Assembly: GCF_900176355.1 (NCBI RefSeq)
Contig: NZ_FWXI01000007.1
Span: 1 to 64,000 of the forward strand
Reading direction: 5' to 3'
From: Sporomusa malonica
GTDB taxonomy: Bacteria > Bacillota > Negativicutes > Sporomusales > Sporomusaceae
Length of the DNA: 64,000 nucleotides
In this document: piece by piece, positions 25,820 to 33,864 of the stretch
Layout of the letters: every line of letters begins with the position of its first letter
Numbering within the stretch: the first letter of the stretch is position 1
Notes under the pieces: model-generated
Database searches by the model: none
Told to the model about the DNA's origin: nothing
Seen by the model: the letters and a program-made list of their open reading frames with translations, nothing else
Made by a program: the position numbers and the translations under genes

Positions 25820-27289
25820 ATGAAAATTCATTTTAAGGGACTTTGGCTGCTGACAGTGCTTCTCACCTGTCTGACGGCCGGCAGCGCCTGGGCCATGTCC
25901 AGCTTTATTCCCGGGGCCCATTCCGTGGTGGTGCAAAAAGTGGACGACCTGACAACGATTGGTGACAAAGATAGGCTGACGGCCAAGGAATGGGCCGCCC
26001 GAGAACTAAACCGGTCCGCTTTGGCGCCCAATGATTTTATTCAAGACGGGGATAAAAAGAAAGCGGTTCGACCGAAGTGGTACACACCGCAGGAAGCTGT
26101 TCCCGGCTATATGATCACTGGTTATTTCGAGGATTCCCAGTTTTGCATCCGCTTGCCGTATAACTGGAACGGCAAACTGGTGGCGTCACCATCGCCGGGC
26201 ATTCGTCCGTACTGGTCTTCTGACACCACTTTTTCCGATTATGTTTTACCCAAGGGGTATGCTTATGTCACTTCCGACAAGGGGACCACGCCGGAAACCT
26301 TGCCGGATCTTGACCGGACGCTGGACAAGGACGGAACCGTATGGATGAACTGGCGCAGTGCATTCAGCGCTTTTGGCCCCGTGCCGGAAGGCAAGGAAGT
26401 GGATGACTCGGTCCAGGAATGGGGGGAGCGGCTGAAACAGGCCACGGTGGCCGGTAAGCTGGTTTGTGAAAAAATCTATGGTTACAGCCCTTCCAGAACT
26501 TATCTGATTGGACAGTCTAATGGTGGTTACGCAGTACGTTATGCGCTGGAACGTTTTGGAGATCTCTACGACGGCGGCGTGGACTGGGAAGGCATGTTCT
26601 GGCATCCCACCAGCCACAACGCGCTGAATGTTTTCCGGGATTACATTAAACACGGCTGGACGCTGTACAAAGACAAAGATGCCACACCAGAGCAGAAAGA
26701 AGCGGCGCAAAAGGCACTGTATCAATATATGGAACCAGGCTCTGAATTTATTTGGCCCCAGTACTACGATATTTACTGGAGCAGCATTCCGTACCTGTAC
26801 GGTACCCGTATTGACCCAGACTTCCTGCCGGGAATCCGCTGGACCGAATTTCTGAAAAATCCCCGGGAATGGGCAGAGTATGATTTTGCCAAACGTCCGG
26901 CTAAAGCGAAGCGCAACATGGATCTGATCAAAAATACAGGCAACATCAGCAAGCCGCTGATCAGTGTATTCGGTACCTACGATTCGCTTTGCACTGTGCG
27001 GGACTGCGCGCTGCCCTATCAGGAACTGGTAGAAAAAGCCGGTCACAAAGATATTTACCGTCTGTATCTGGTGGAGCGGGGAAGCCACTTGGACGGTTGG
27101 GCAAATGATCCCAAGCGTGATCCCAACGGTGTCATTCAGCCGGTACTGCCCTATGTGCACCAATCCTTTGACGCTTTGGTGGATTGGGTGGAAAATGGCA
27201 AGGAGCCGCCGGCGAATAAAACTATTCCGGCCGCAGCTGGCGGCAAGGTCTACGATTTGAATAACGGACAACTGGTGGATCCTTATTAA
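25820..27289 (+). CDS. Secreted alpha/beta hydrolase (serine esterase type)
   Basis: 489 residues with a clear signal peptide (hydrophobic 7-20, cleavage near SAWA, about residue 25). The nucleophile elbow is GQSNGG with Ser233; the later GTYDSLC (Asp388) and GSHLDGW (His423) fit the acid and base of the catalytic triad. The large cap region rich in Trp and Tyr resembles polyester or aromatic-ester hydrolases, but I do not recognise a specific family. It is the first gene of the SARP-controlled locus. GGAGG precedes the ATG. Substrate unknown. Confidence 0.75.
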   Translation: MKIHFKGLWLLTVLLTCLTAGSAWAMSSFIPGAHSVVVQKVDDLTTIGDKDRLTAKEWAARELNRSALAPNDFIQDGDKKKAVRPKWYTPQEAVPGYMITGYFEDSQFCIRLPYNWNGKLVASPSPGIRPYWSSDTTFSDYVLPKGYAYVTSDKGTTPETLPDLDRTLDKDGTVWMNWRSAFSAFGPVPEGKEVDDSVQEWGERLKQATVAGKLVCEKIYGYSPSRTYLIGQSNGGYAVRYALERFGDLYDGGVDWEGMFWHPTSHNALNVFRDYIKHGWTLYKDKDATPEQKEAAQKALYQYMEPGSEFIWPQYYDIYWSSIPYLYGTRIDPDFLPGIRWTEFLKNPREWAEYDFAKRPAKAKRNMDLIKNTGNISKPLISVFGTYDSLCTVRDCALPYQELVEKAGHKDIYRLYLVERGSHLDGWANDPKRDPNGVIQPVLPYVHQSFDALVDWVENGKEPPANKTIPAAAGGKVYDLNNGQLVDPY

Positions 27290-27307
27290 TTATAGCGGTA
27301 CCGCCAA

Positions 27308-27342
27308 CTGCTGGGAGCGTTCTTGAGGGACGCTCCCAGCAG
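27308..27342 (+). terminator. Hairpin after the secreted hydrolase gene
   Basis: CTGCTGGGAGCGT with perfect complement ACGCTCCCAGCAG, 13-bp stem, 9-nt loop. No T-tract, so it may stabilise the hydrolase mRNA or attenuate read-through to the regulator. Confidence 0.55.
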
Positions 27343-27386
27343 CATTGGCATAAATAGAATGTATCATTGGAAAGGCGTGATGTGAT

Positions 27387-27599
27387 ATGATGAATTGGAA
27401 ATCTATTATAGGTGCGGGTCTGACCGCTGCATTTTTGCTGGTATCCCTACCAGCTGTTCCGGCATTGGCGGCGTCGGAAATGATCCCGGCTGCGGATTCG
27501 TCCGACAAAAATACGAATCAGCCGGTAAAACCTGATACAGAAAAAAATAACCCCAAAAACAATCCCAAACAGCCGGACGAATACGTGCCGGAGAAATAA
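27387..27599 (+). CDS. Small secreted protein, Pro/Asn/Lys-rich
   Basis: 70 residues. A signal peptide (MNWKSIIGAGLTAAFLLVSL, cleavage near ALA-A at about 29) leaves a ~40-residue hydrophilic mature part with KPDTEKNNPKNNPKQPDE. Not recognised. It lies 36 bases before the start of the large regulator gene and probably shares its transcript. It could be a periplasmic or cell-wall peptide, a signal, or a remnant; no evidence favours one. Confidence 0.55.
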   Translation: MMNWKSIIGAGLTAAFLLVSLPAVPALAASEMIPAADSSDKNTNQPVKPDTEKNNPKNNPKQPDEYVPEK

Positions 27600-27634
27600 A
27601 ATGATTGAAACAAGTTGCAGAGGTGGAAAGAAAT

Positions 27635-30600
27635 ATGCGGTCCATAGTATTGCTGAAAAGCAAGCTGACCATGCCCCGGTTGGATAACGGTCTGGTCCAG
27701 CGAGAACTGCTGACGGAAATCATCAGAGAACTGGATGCCTACCCGGTGACGGTCATTACGGCCGGCGCCGGGTATGGGAAAACCACGGCAGTGGTGCAGG
27801 CGCTGCAAAATTACTTTCTGCCTTGCGGCTGGTATACCGCAGGACCGGAGGATGACAACGTCTATAATTTTTCTCTTTATTTGGCCGGGGCGCTGGAAGC
27901 AAGCGTTCCCGGCCTTGCGGCGTGGTACAGGGAGCAGGTGGAGAAACAGGATAAGTTTGACTGGAAAATGGCATTTTCTCTGCTGCTGACCGGTTTGGAA
28001 GAACTGTCCGGAGGGGGGGCAAGGCCTGGAGTCGTGGTGGTGGATGATTGGCATTTGGTGCAGGATGATCCGGAAATTCAACAGTTTTTTGACCGTTTTC
28101 TGGCCCGGCGGCCGCAGGAAATTCGTGTGGTGCTCCTGACCCGGCTGCAAGTGAGTCTGAAAGAAGTGCAGCGGTTGATGATTACCGGATGCCTTCTTTC
28201 CCTGGGAACCAGGCAGTTAAGTTTTGACCGTGAAGAAATCCGGCGGTGTCTGGAGGAGACTGCTGCCGGCGAAGGTGCATACACTGCGGAGGATGTGGAG
28301 CGGGTGTATTCGTTCACGGAAGGCTGGGCAATGGCAGTCAAAATGATGGGCAATTACCGGCAACTGCCTGTCAGCCGGCTGATGGATCCTTTTGGCGATG
28401 GCGAAGAATGGGAAGACGGACGCCTGGATGCACTGTTTCAGTATCTGGCCAGGGATATTTTGGCGGGACAGTCGCAGGATATGAAGGAGTTTTTACTGCG
28501 CAGCGCGCTGCTGGATCTATTCAACAGCCGGCTGTGCCGGGATATTTTTGGAGATGCTGCGGCCGGCCGGCATATTGATGCGGCCCGGAGGCAAGGACTG
28601 TTTGTGGTGGAGACAAGCCTTGGCTTTTACCGCTATCATCATCTTTTTCAGGAGTTTCTGCGCCGGGAAGCGGAGAAATATCTGGAGAATATAAGCGAAT
28701 TGCAGAGGCGGGCAGGGAGTTATTACCGGAAGCAGGGAGACAATGAAGCGGCGCTGCGGCAATTTGTGCAGGCAGGTTGCTGGGAAGAGGCGCGGCAATG
28801 TCTGGGGAGCTTGGCTCTGGAATTGATTTACAGCGGGCGGAGCCGTCTGCTGGCCCGCTATCTGGAATACTTGCCGCTGGACTGGCGGGAAAGTCCGGAT
28901 ATTCTACTGGCGTTAGGAGAAGAGGAGCGTTACAGCAATAACTACCAGCAGGCACTATTGCTCTACAAAAGGACGGCTCAACTATGCCGGAAAGAAGACA
29001 ATGCAGCTGGAGTCAGCCGGGCTTACCGGCATATGGCTGAAGTATATCTGGATACCATTCAGCCGCTGGAGGCTCAGCTGCTGCTGCGCCGATCCTACAA
29101 GGTACTGCCTGCGTCTATGAAAAAAGACAAGGCGGAACTTCTGGAACTCATGACGGAGAATTTGGTGAATCAGGGAAGAACGCGGCAGGCGCAGCGGTAT
29201 TTGCGGCTGGCCAGCCGCGTATACTATCCGTTTGCCTTACAGGATCGCAATAATCTGCGGGCGAGAATTCTGGTGCGGACCGGTCAGCCTCACCGGGCGC
29301 TGCAGTTGTTGCGGGGAAAAGACAATGTGCGGCAGTCGGCGGAGAGGATCAGTTATTCTTTCCGGGAAAGCCTGCTGATCATTTCCTTGTGCCACGTATA
29401 CCTGGGACAGCGGGAACCGGCACTGGTGGCGGCGCGGGAGGCTGTCGCCGCCGGTGAAAAACTGCGGTCGCCTTTTGTGATTATGATGGGATACGTGCGA
29501 ATGGGACATGGTTTGCTCGGCGCGGGGGAAGAAGAGCGGCAGGCGGCCTGGGATGCTTACGAAAAAGCAACGCTTTTAAGCCGGGAATTGAATATTGTCC
29601 GGCTTCAGGGAGAAATCTTGCAGGGAAAAGGACTTTGGCACGCACTGCGGGGCAACTGGCCGGTTGCCTTGGAGTGCGGACAGGAATGCATAAGCATTGC
29701 CGAACGTTTCCGGGACTGGTGGTTTGCCGCCGTGGCCTGGCATAGTCTGGGCATGAGCGCAGTGCTTTGCAACTGCTATCAGGAAGCGGAGGGATATCTG
29801 CAGCGGGCCGGACAATTATTCGCCCGCTGTGGAGATGATCTGGGACGTACGGCATCGGCCTGGTGGGATTGCTGGCGTTTGCTGCAACAGGAAAACGACG
29901 GGCAGTTCAGGCAGGCTTATTATGAATATTCCCGGCTCTGCCGGGAGAATCAGGCCTACTTCCTAAATGATCAACCGTCGCTTTTGGGGAATATAGGCGG
30001 ATTTTCCGTCCTGGGACTGGAGGAACAGGCCAAGCGACTGAAACTGGACGGTGCCCCGGCGGAGCTGATTGCCGGCAGGACACCGCTTTTTGCCGAGGGG
30101 CTGAAAATCCAAACTCTGGGGAGTTTTCGCGTTTGGCGGAATGAATGCGAGATTACCGGTTCCCAGTGGAGACGGGAGAGTTCGCGGCAATTGCTTCGTC
30201 TGCTTTTAAGCCACCGGCAGTGCGGTCTGCACAAAGAAATCGCCATGGTGCAGATGTGGCCGGAAGATGATTTTGCCAGTGCCAATACACGGTTTAAGGT
30301 GGCCTTGTCTAATTTGTTGAACGTACTTGATCCCGGCCGGGGTCCCCGGACACCCAGCCGGTTCATTATTCGCAAAGGTTCGACGTACTGGTTGAACGAA
30401 GCAGTAAATATTGAGCTGGATGCCCCGCGCTTTGAACAGCTGGTGGGCGAGGCGGTCATACTGCTGAAAGGGAAAAATCCGACGGCGGAGACCTTGTTGC
30501 GGGAGGCTGTGGCGCTGTATCAAGGTGATTATCTGGAGGAGGCAGCGGATGAAAGTTCTTTTGCAGAGCGGGAACGGCTACGAAAACTTTATTTCCGGGC

Positions 30601-30856
30601 ACTGGAATATCTGTCCCGTTTGTGCATACGAAAGGGAAACTATGACGAAGGACTGCACTGGGCGGAAGCAATGCTGTCAAGGGATAACTGCTGGGAACGG
30701 GCTTACCAGCTGCAGCTTCTGTGTTACCACCATTTGCAGAACCAAGTGATGCTGGTCCGAACCTACCAACGCTGCTGCAGTGTGTTTGCGCAGGAACTGG
30801 GCATCCGGCCGTCAAGCGGGACGCGGGAGCTTTACGAGCGATTGACCGAGAGTTGA
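27635..30856 (+). CDS. Large MalT/SARP-type transcriptional regulator (P-loop ATPase-TPR-wHTH-BTAD)
   Basis: About 1073 residues from ATG 27635, which has AGAGGTGG 8-10 bases upstream; the longer frame from TTG 27605 is less likely. The N-terminus is a MalT-like STAND ATPase (P-loop AGAGYGKTT, about 43-51; Walker B VVVVDDWHLV, about 135). A long TPR-like helical region follows (about 360-800). An OmpR-type winged helix (about 822-930, LKIQTLGSFRVWRN) and a BTAD domain (about 932-1073) form the SARP module. Such proteins activate promoters with heptamer direct repeats. Two of these promoters lie in this locus (25749, 31015). The inducer bound by the STAND-TPR part is unknown. Confidence 0.87.
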   Translation: MRSIVLLKSKLTMPRLDNGLVQRELLTEIIRELDAYPVTVITAGAGYGKTTAVVQALQNYFLPCGWYTAGPEDDNVYNFSLYLAGALEASVPGLAAWYREQVEKQDKFDWKMAFSLLLTGLEELSGGGARPGVVVVDDWHLVQDDPEIQQFFDRFLARRPQEIRVVLLTRLQVSLKEVQRLMITGCLLSLGTRQLSFDREEIRRCLEETAAGEGAYTAEDVERVYSFTEGWAMAVKMMGNYRQLPVSRLMDPFGDGEEWEDGRLDALFQYLARDILAGQSQDMKEFLLRSALLDLFNSRLCRDIFGDAAAGRHIDAARRQGLFVVETSLGFYRYHHLFQEFLRREAEKYLENISELQRRAGSYYRKQGDNEAALRQFVQAGCWEEARQCLGSLALELIYSGRSRLLARYLEYLPLDWRESPDILLALGEEERYSNNYQQALLLYKRTAQLCRKEDNAAGVSRAYRHMAEVYLDTIQPLEAQLLLRRSYKVLPASMKKDKAELLELMTENLVNQGRTRQAQRYLRLASRVYYPFALQDRNNLRARILVRTGQPHRALQLLRGKDNVRQSAERISYSFRESLLIISLCHVYLGQREPALVAAREAVAAGEKLRSPFVIMMGYVRMGHGLLGAGEEERQAAWDAYEKATLLSRELNIVRLQGEILQGKGLWHALRGNWPVALECGQECISIAERFRDWWFAAVAWHSLGMSAVLCNCYQEAEGYLQRAGQLFARCGDDLGRTASAWWDCWRLLQQENDGQFRQAYYEYSRLCRENQAYFLNDQPSLLGNIGGFSVLGLEEQAKRLKLDGAPAELIAGRTPLFAEGLKIQTLGSFRVWRNECEITGSQWRRESSRQLLRLLLSHRQCGLHKEIAMVQMWPEDDFASANTRFKVALSNLLNVLDPGRGPRTPSRFIIRKGSTYWLNEAVNIELDAPRFEQLVGEAVILLKGKNPTAETLLREAVALYQGDYLEEAADESSFAERERLRKLYFRALEYLSRLCIRKGNYDEGLHWAEAMLSRDNCWERAYQLQLLCYHHLQNQVMLVRTYQRCCSVFAQELGIRPSSGTRELYERLTES

Positions 30857-30953
30857 GGGCCGTGCTGATTTGACCGTTGGCAGCGCCACAGAGCTGCTTA
30901 CGGTATAGAGGGGAATGAGAAATTTAATCAGTGCGCTGCAATGTGAAAAACGC

Positions 30954-30997
30954 AAGGGGTTATGGAAAGCTTATTTCTAAGTTTTCCATAACCCCTT
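30954..30997 (+). terminator. Hairpin between the regulator and the hydrolase operon
   Basis: AAGGGGTTATGGAAA with exact complement TTTCCATAACCCCTT, 15-bp stem. It lies 98 bases after the regulator stop and just before the second SARP-like promoter; it probably ends the first transcript. Confidence 0.7.
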
Positions 30998-31014
30998 GGT
31001 CATTCAAAAGGGTT

Positions 31015-31047
31015 TGTAACCGGTTTGTAATTGCCTGATGCTACTAT
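31015..31047 (+). promoter_or_regulatory. SARP-like promoter of the 31083 operon
   Basis: Heptamers TGTAACC (31015-31021) and TGTAATT (31026-31032) at 11-bp pitch, 9 bp, then TACTAT (31042-31047). The layout is base-for-base equal to the promoter at 25749-25781, while the surrounding sequence differs. Confidence 0.7.
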
Positions 31048-31082
31048 TAACAAGAAGTTGGACTGAATGAGAGGTGGAACGG

Positions 31083-31868
31083 ATGTCTTTTTTGCGTTTG
31101 AAAGATTTTGATATGCATTATACTGTGCGTGGACATGGGAGTAATACACTTTTGCTGGTGCATGGCAATGTGGCCTCGTTACGTTGGTGGGATCCGGTTT
31201 TGACCGGCCTGCCGCCTGGATTGCGGGCAGTGGCGATGGATTTGCGGGGCTGCGGTGATAGCGGCCATCCGGATGTAGGCTACAGCATTGATCAGTTTGC
31301 CGAAGATATCCATGGGTTGGTGTTGCAGCTTAATTTACAGGAGTTTCATTTGGTAGGCCATTCCATGGGTGGACTGATTTCTGCCTATTATACGCTGCAG
31401 CACCCGGAGCGGGTCCGGACGCTGACGCTGGTTGACAGTGTGCCGATGGATGGGCTGGGACTGGATGATGCGAAGCGTGCCATGTTTGAACTCCTGATTA
31501 AAGATCGGGAAGTGCTGCGGCAGGCGATCGGCGCCTGCATGCAATATTCGCCTAGCTCTGGGTTTGCCGAGCAGGCCTTTGTTGATGCCAGCCGGTGTGC
31601 GGTCAACATCTACCGGGATAATCCGGAAACAATGAGTGATACCAATCTGATGGGCCGGATGCAGGAGATCGGCAAACCAGTCATGCTGATCCACGGCCGG
31701 GAGGACTTAATTATTCCGCTGGAACAAATGGCAGCCACCATCGAGGCTTTGCCAGAGGCCCGGATTCATATTATAGAGCGTTGCGGCCATTCGCCCCAGA
31801 TCGAAAAACCGGCGGAATTCATGGCATTGCTCTGGGATTTTCTTCAGAAACACTCTGTGGCAGACTAG
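31083..31868 (+). CDS. Alpha/beta hydrolase (cytoplasmic)
   Basis: About 261 residues, no signal peptide. Typical small alpha/beta hydrolase: oxyanion LLLVHGN, nucleophile GHSMGG, acid in HGREDLIIP and base in ERCGHSPQIEKP. It resembles esterases/lactonases or C-C hydrolases of the MhpC-like group. The start ATG at 31083 (MSFLRLKDF) fits GAGAGGTGG better than an upstream GTG at 31074. First gene of the second SARP-controlled operon. Substrate unknown. Confidence 0.8.
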   Translation: MSFLRLKDFDMHYTVRGHGSNTLLLVHGNVASLRWWDPVLTGLPPGLRAVAMDLRGCGDSGHPDVGYSIDQFAEDIHGLVLQLNLQEFHLVGHSMGGLISAYYTLQHPERVRTLTLVDSVPMDGLGLDDAKRAMFELLIKDREVLRQAIGACMQYSPSSGFAEQAFVDASRCAVNIYRDNPETMSDTNLMGRMQEIGKPVMLIHGREDLIIPLEQMAATIEALPEARIHIIERCGHSPQIEKPAEFMALLWDFLQKHSVAD

Positions 31869-31944
31869 GGATCATTGAGTCCGGGTACCCCTTAGCCGTT
31901 ATGCTGAAGCGGTCAAGGAAACTAAAACGAGGGGAGGTGGGAAG

Positions 31945-32769
31945 TTGAAACATACTGTGAACATTGACGGTTTAAAACTACGCTACGATGACCGGGGTGC
32001 CGGTGCCGCTGTTTTGCTGATTCACGGATTGGGCGAGACAGGAGATTCCTGGCGTTGCCAGCAGGAGTATCTGGAGAAAAAGTTCCGGGTGATTGCTCCG
32101 GATTTGCGAGGGCATGGAGAAAGCGGCGACGGGCAGGAGGGAATCACTATCCGGCGGTTTGCCGATGACTGTCTGGCCCTATTGGACTTTTTGGGGATAG
32201 GTCAGGCCCATTTTGTAGGTCACTCCATGGGGGGGCTGATAAGCCAGGAAATGGCGGCGCATCAGCCGGAGCGAATGCTGAGCATGACGCTGAGCGCCAG
32301 CGCCGGTTTCTATCCGCCGCCCATGGGGACGGAAGGGCTGGAAGAAAGACTGCGCAATATTGATCAAATGACGATGGCGGAATTTGCCGGAAAGATTGTG
32401 ACCGGCGCCTGTCACCCGGCAACCGGAAATGAAATCAGGAACGAACTGACGGCCATGTTTGCGGCCAATCGGAAAGAAAGCTACCGTCAGGCTACCATCA
32501 GTACAATCCGCTCGGATTTTCGCCAGTTTCACGGGAAGATGCAATTGCCGGTACTGATTCTGGTGGGTGACAGTGACCGGACAACACCGCCGGAGTATGC
32601 CCGGTATCTGCATGGGGCCATTGCTGGGGCGCGTCTGAGGATACTGTCACGGTCCGCCCATATGTGCAAACTGGAGAATCCGGCAGAGTACAATCAAGCG
32701 CTGGAAGTGTTTTTGGAGGATGTGGCGCGGCAAACTGTCTCGAATGCCGCGGAAGGAGGCTGCAACTAA
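31945..32769 (+). CDS. Alpha/beta hydrolase (cytoplasmic), second copy
   Basis: 274 residues. LLIHGLGETGDSW, nucleophile GHSMGG, acid GDSDRTTPP and base RSAHMCKLENP form a complete triad. It is clearly related to the previous hydrolase but only moderately similar. The start is TTG at 31945 after GGGGAGGTGGG. Its stop overlaps the KAS III start (TAATG), so the two are coupled. It may act on the product or precursor of the KAS III-like enzyme. Confidence 0.8.
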   Translation: MKHTVNIDGLKLRYDDRGAGAAVLLIHGLGETGDSWRCQQEYLEKKFRVIAPDLRGHGESGDGQEGITIRRFADDCLALLDFLGIGQAHFVGHSMGGLISQEMAAHQPERMLSMTLSASAGFYPPPMGTEGLEERLRNIDQMTMAEFAGKIVTGACHPATGNEIRNELTAMFAANRKESYRQATISTIRSDFRQFHGKMQLPVLILVGDSDRTTPPEYARYLHGAIAGARLRILSRSAHMCKLENPAEYNQALEVFLEDVARQTVSNAAEGGCN

Positions 32770-33755
32770 TGCGTAGGGCGCGAATTGTCGGCACAGGTTT
32801 TTATGTGCCGCCCTATTTGGAAACCAATGCGGATTTGGAGGCGAAACTGGGTGAACCGCTGCCTGAGTCCATTGAAAAAAAGGTGGGAATCCGTCAGCGT
32901 TACCTGACCGGCCCGGATTTGTCCAGCGCCGATCTTGGCTATGAAGCCAGCCGGGCGGCCATTGCCGACGCCGGTTTGACTCCGGCGGACATTGACCTGG
33001 TGATTGTGGCCACCGATACTCCTGAATATATCAGTCCCCCCACATCGGCAGTGATTCAAGGTCGGCTGGGGGCGGTCAACGCCGGTATTTTTGATCTGAA
33101 TGCTTCCTGTGCTGGCTTTGTGGCGGCGCTGGATACGGCGGCCCGGATGATTGGTTACGGCGGTCAGTATAACAACGTGCTGGTTTGCGGTGTCTATAAC
33201 ATGTCCAAGTACGCGGATCTTACCAATAGCCGGGTTGCAGCCATTTTTGCCGATGGCGGCGGCGCTGTCATCCTGCAGGGAGCCGAAGGTGAATCCGGTT
33301 ATCTGGCGTCACGGTTGTATGCGGACGGCACCCAATATGACTTTCTCGGCATTTATGGCGGTGGAACCAAATATCCGCTCACCGAAGAGATGATCAGGGA
33401 GAAAAAACATTTGCTGACCTTTTTAAAACCGCTGCCACCGGACCGGAACATTCAAATGTGGCCGGGACTGGTGGCGGAGGCAGTGGCGCGGGCCGGCATG
33501 ACGGTGGCGGAGATCGATCATATTTTATTTACCCAGATCAACCGGTGGGTGATTGAGGAAGTTATGGCGATTCTACAGTTGCCATTGAACAGAACCACCT
33601 GTATCATGGACCGGTTCGGGTACACCGGCTCAGCTTGTATTCCCATGGCGCTGCATGAGGCCTTAAAAGCAGGGCGCATCCGCCCCGGCGACCGGGTGGT
33701 GATGGTCGGTTCAGGTGTAGGTCTGTCTGTGGCAGTGGCGGTATTTCAATGGTAA
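32769..33755 (+). CDS. KAS III-like (FabH family) condensing enzyme with altered active site
   Basis: 328 residues with the FabH/thiolase fold. The nucleophile is kept (LNASCAGF, Cys114). The usual catalytic His of HQAN is Thr255 (LFTQIN), and the usual catalytic Asn of GNTSA is Tyr285 (RFGYTGSA). The protein should still accept an acyl group on Cys but probably does not carry out normal decarboxylative condensation; acyl transfer or a different condensation is more likely. The start ATG 32769 overlaps the upstream hydrolase stop. The last gene before the SLH porin. Not a housekeeping FabH, as no fatty acid genes surround it. Confidence 0.82.
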   Translation: MRRARIVGTGFYVPPYLETNADLEAKLGEPLPESIEKKVGIRQRYLTGPDLSSADLGYEASRAAIADAGLTPADIDLVIVATDTPEYISPPTSAVIQGRLGAVNAGIFDLNASCAGFVAALDTAARMIGYGGQYNNVLVCGVYNMSKYADLTNSRVAAIFADGGGAVILQGAEGESGYLASRLYADGTQYDFLGIYGGGTKYPLTEEMIREKKHLLTFLKPLPPDRNIQMWPGLVAEAVARAGMTVAEIDHILFTQINRWVIEEVMAILQLPLNRTTCIMDRFGYTGSACIPMALHEALKAGRIRPGDRVVMVGSGVGLSVAVAVFQW

Positions 33756-33864
33756 AATCTGCCATCCGGGCGGTGTGGGAAAGGGGGAATGAGAATCACG
33801 TACCGCTGGGGTTTGGCCAGAAATAAAATATCAGAATATTGGCAGAAAAGTGAGGGGAATGGGA

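Noticed and set aside
25828..27271. Long minus-strand reading frames opposite the secreted hydrolase, one of 341 codons
   Set aside because: They lack ribosome sites and family motifs and lie over a strongly coding plus-strand gene; GC-rich codon use on the other strand creates them.
27518..30815. Several minus-strand frames opposite the large regulator
   Set aside because: Low-complexity Pro/Arg/Ser-rich translations, no starts with ribosome sites; shadows of the GC-rich plus-strand gene.
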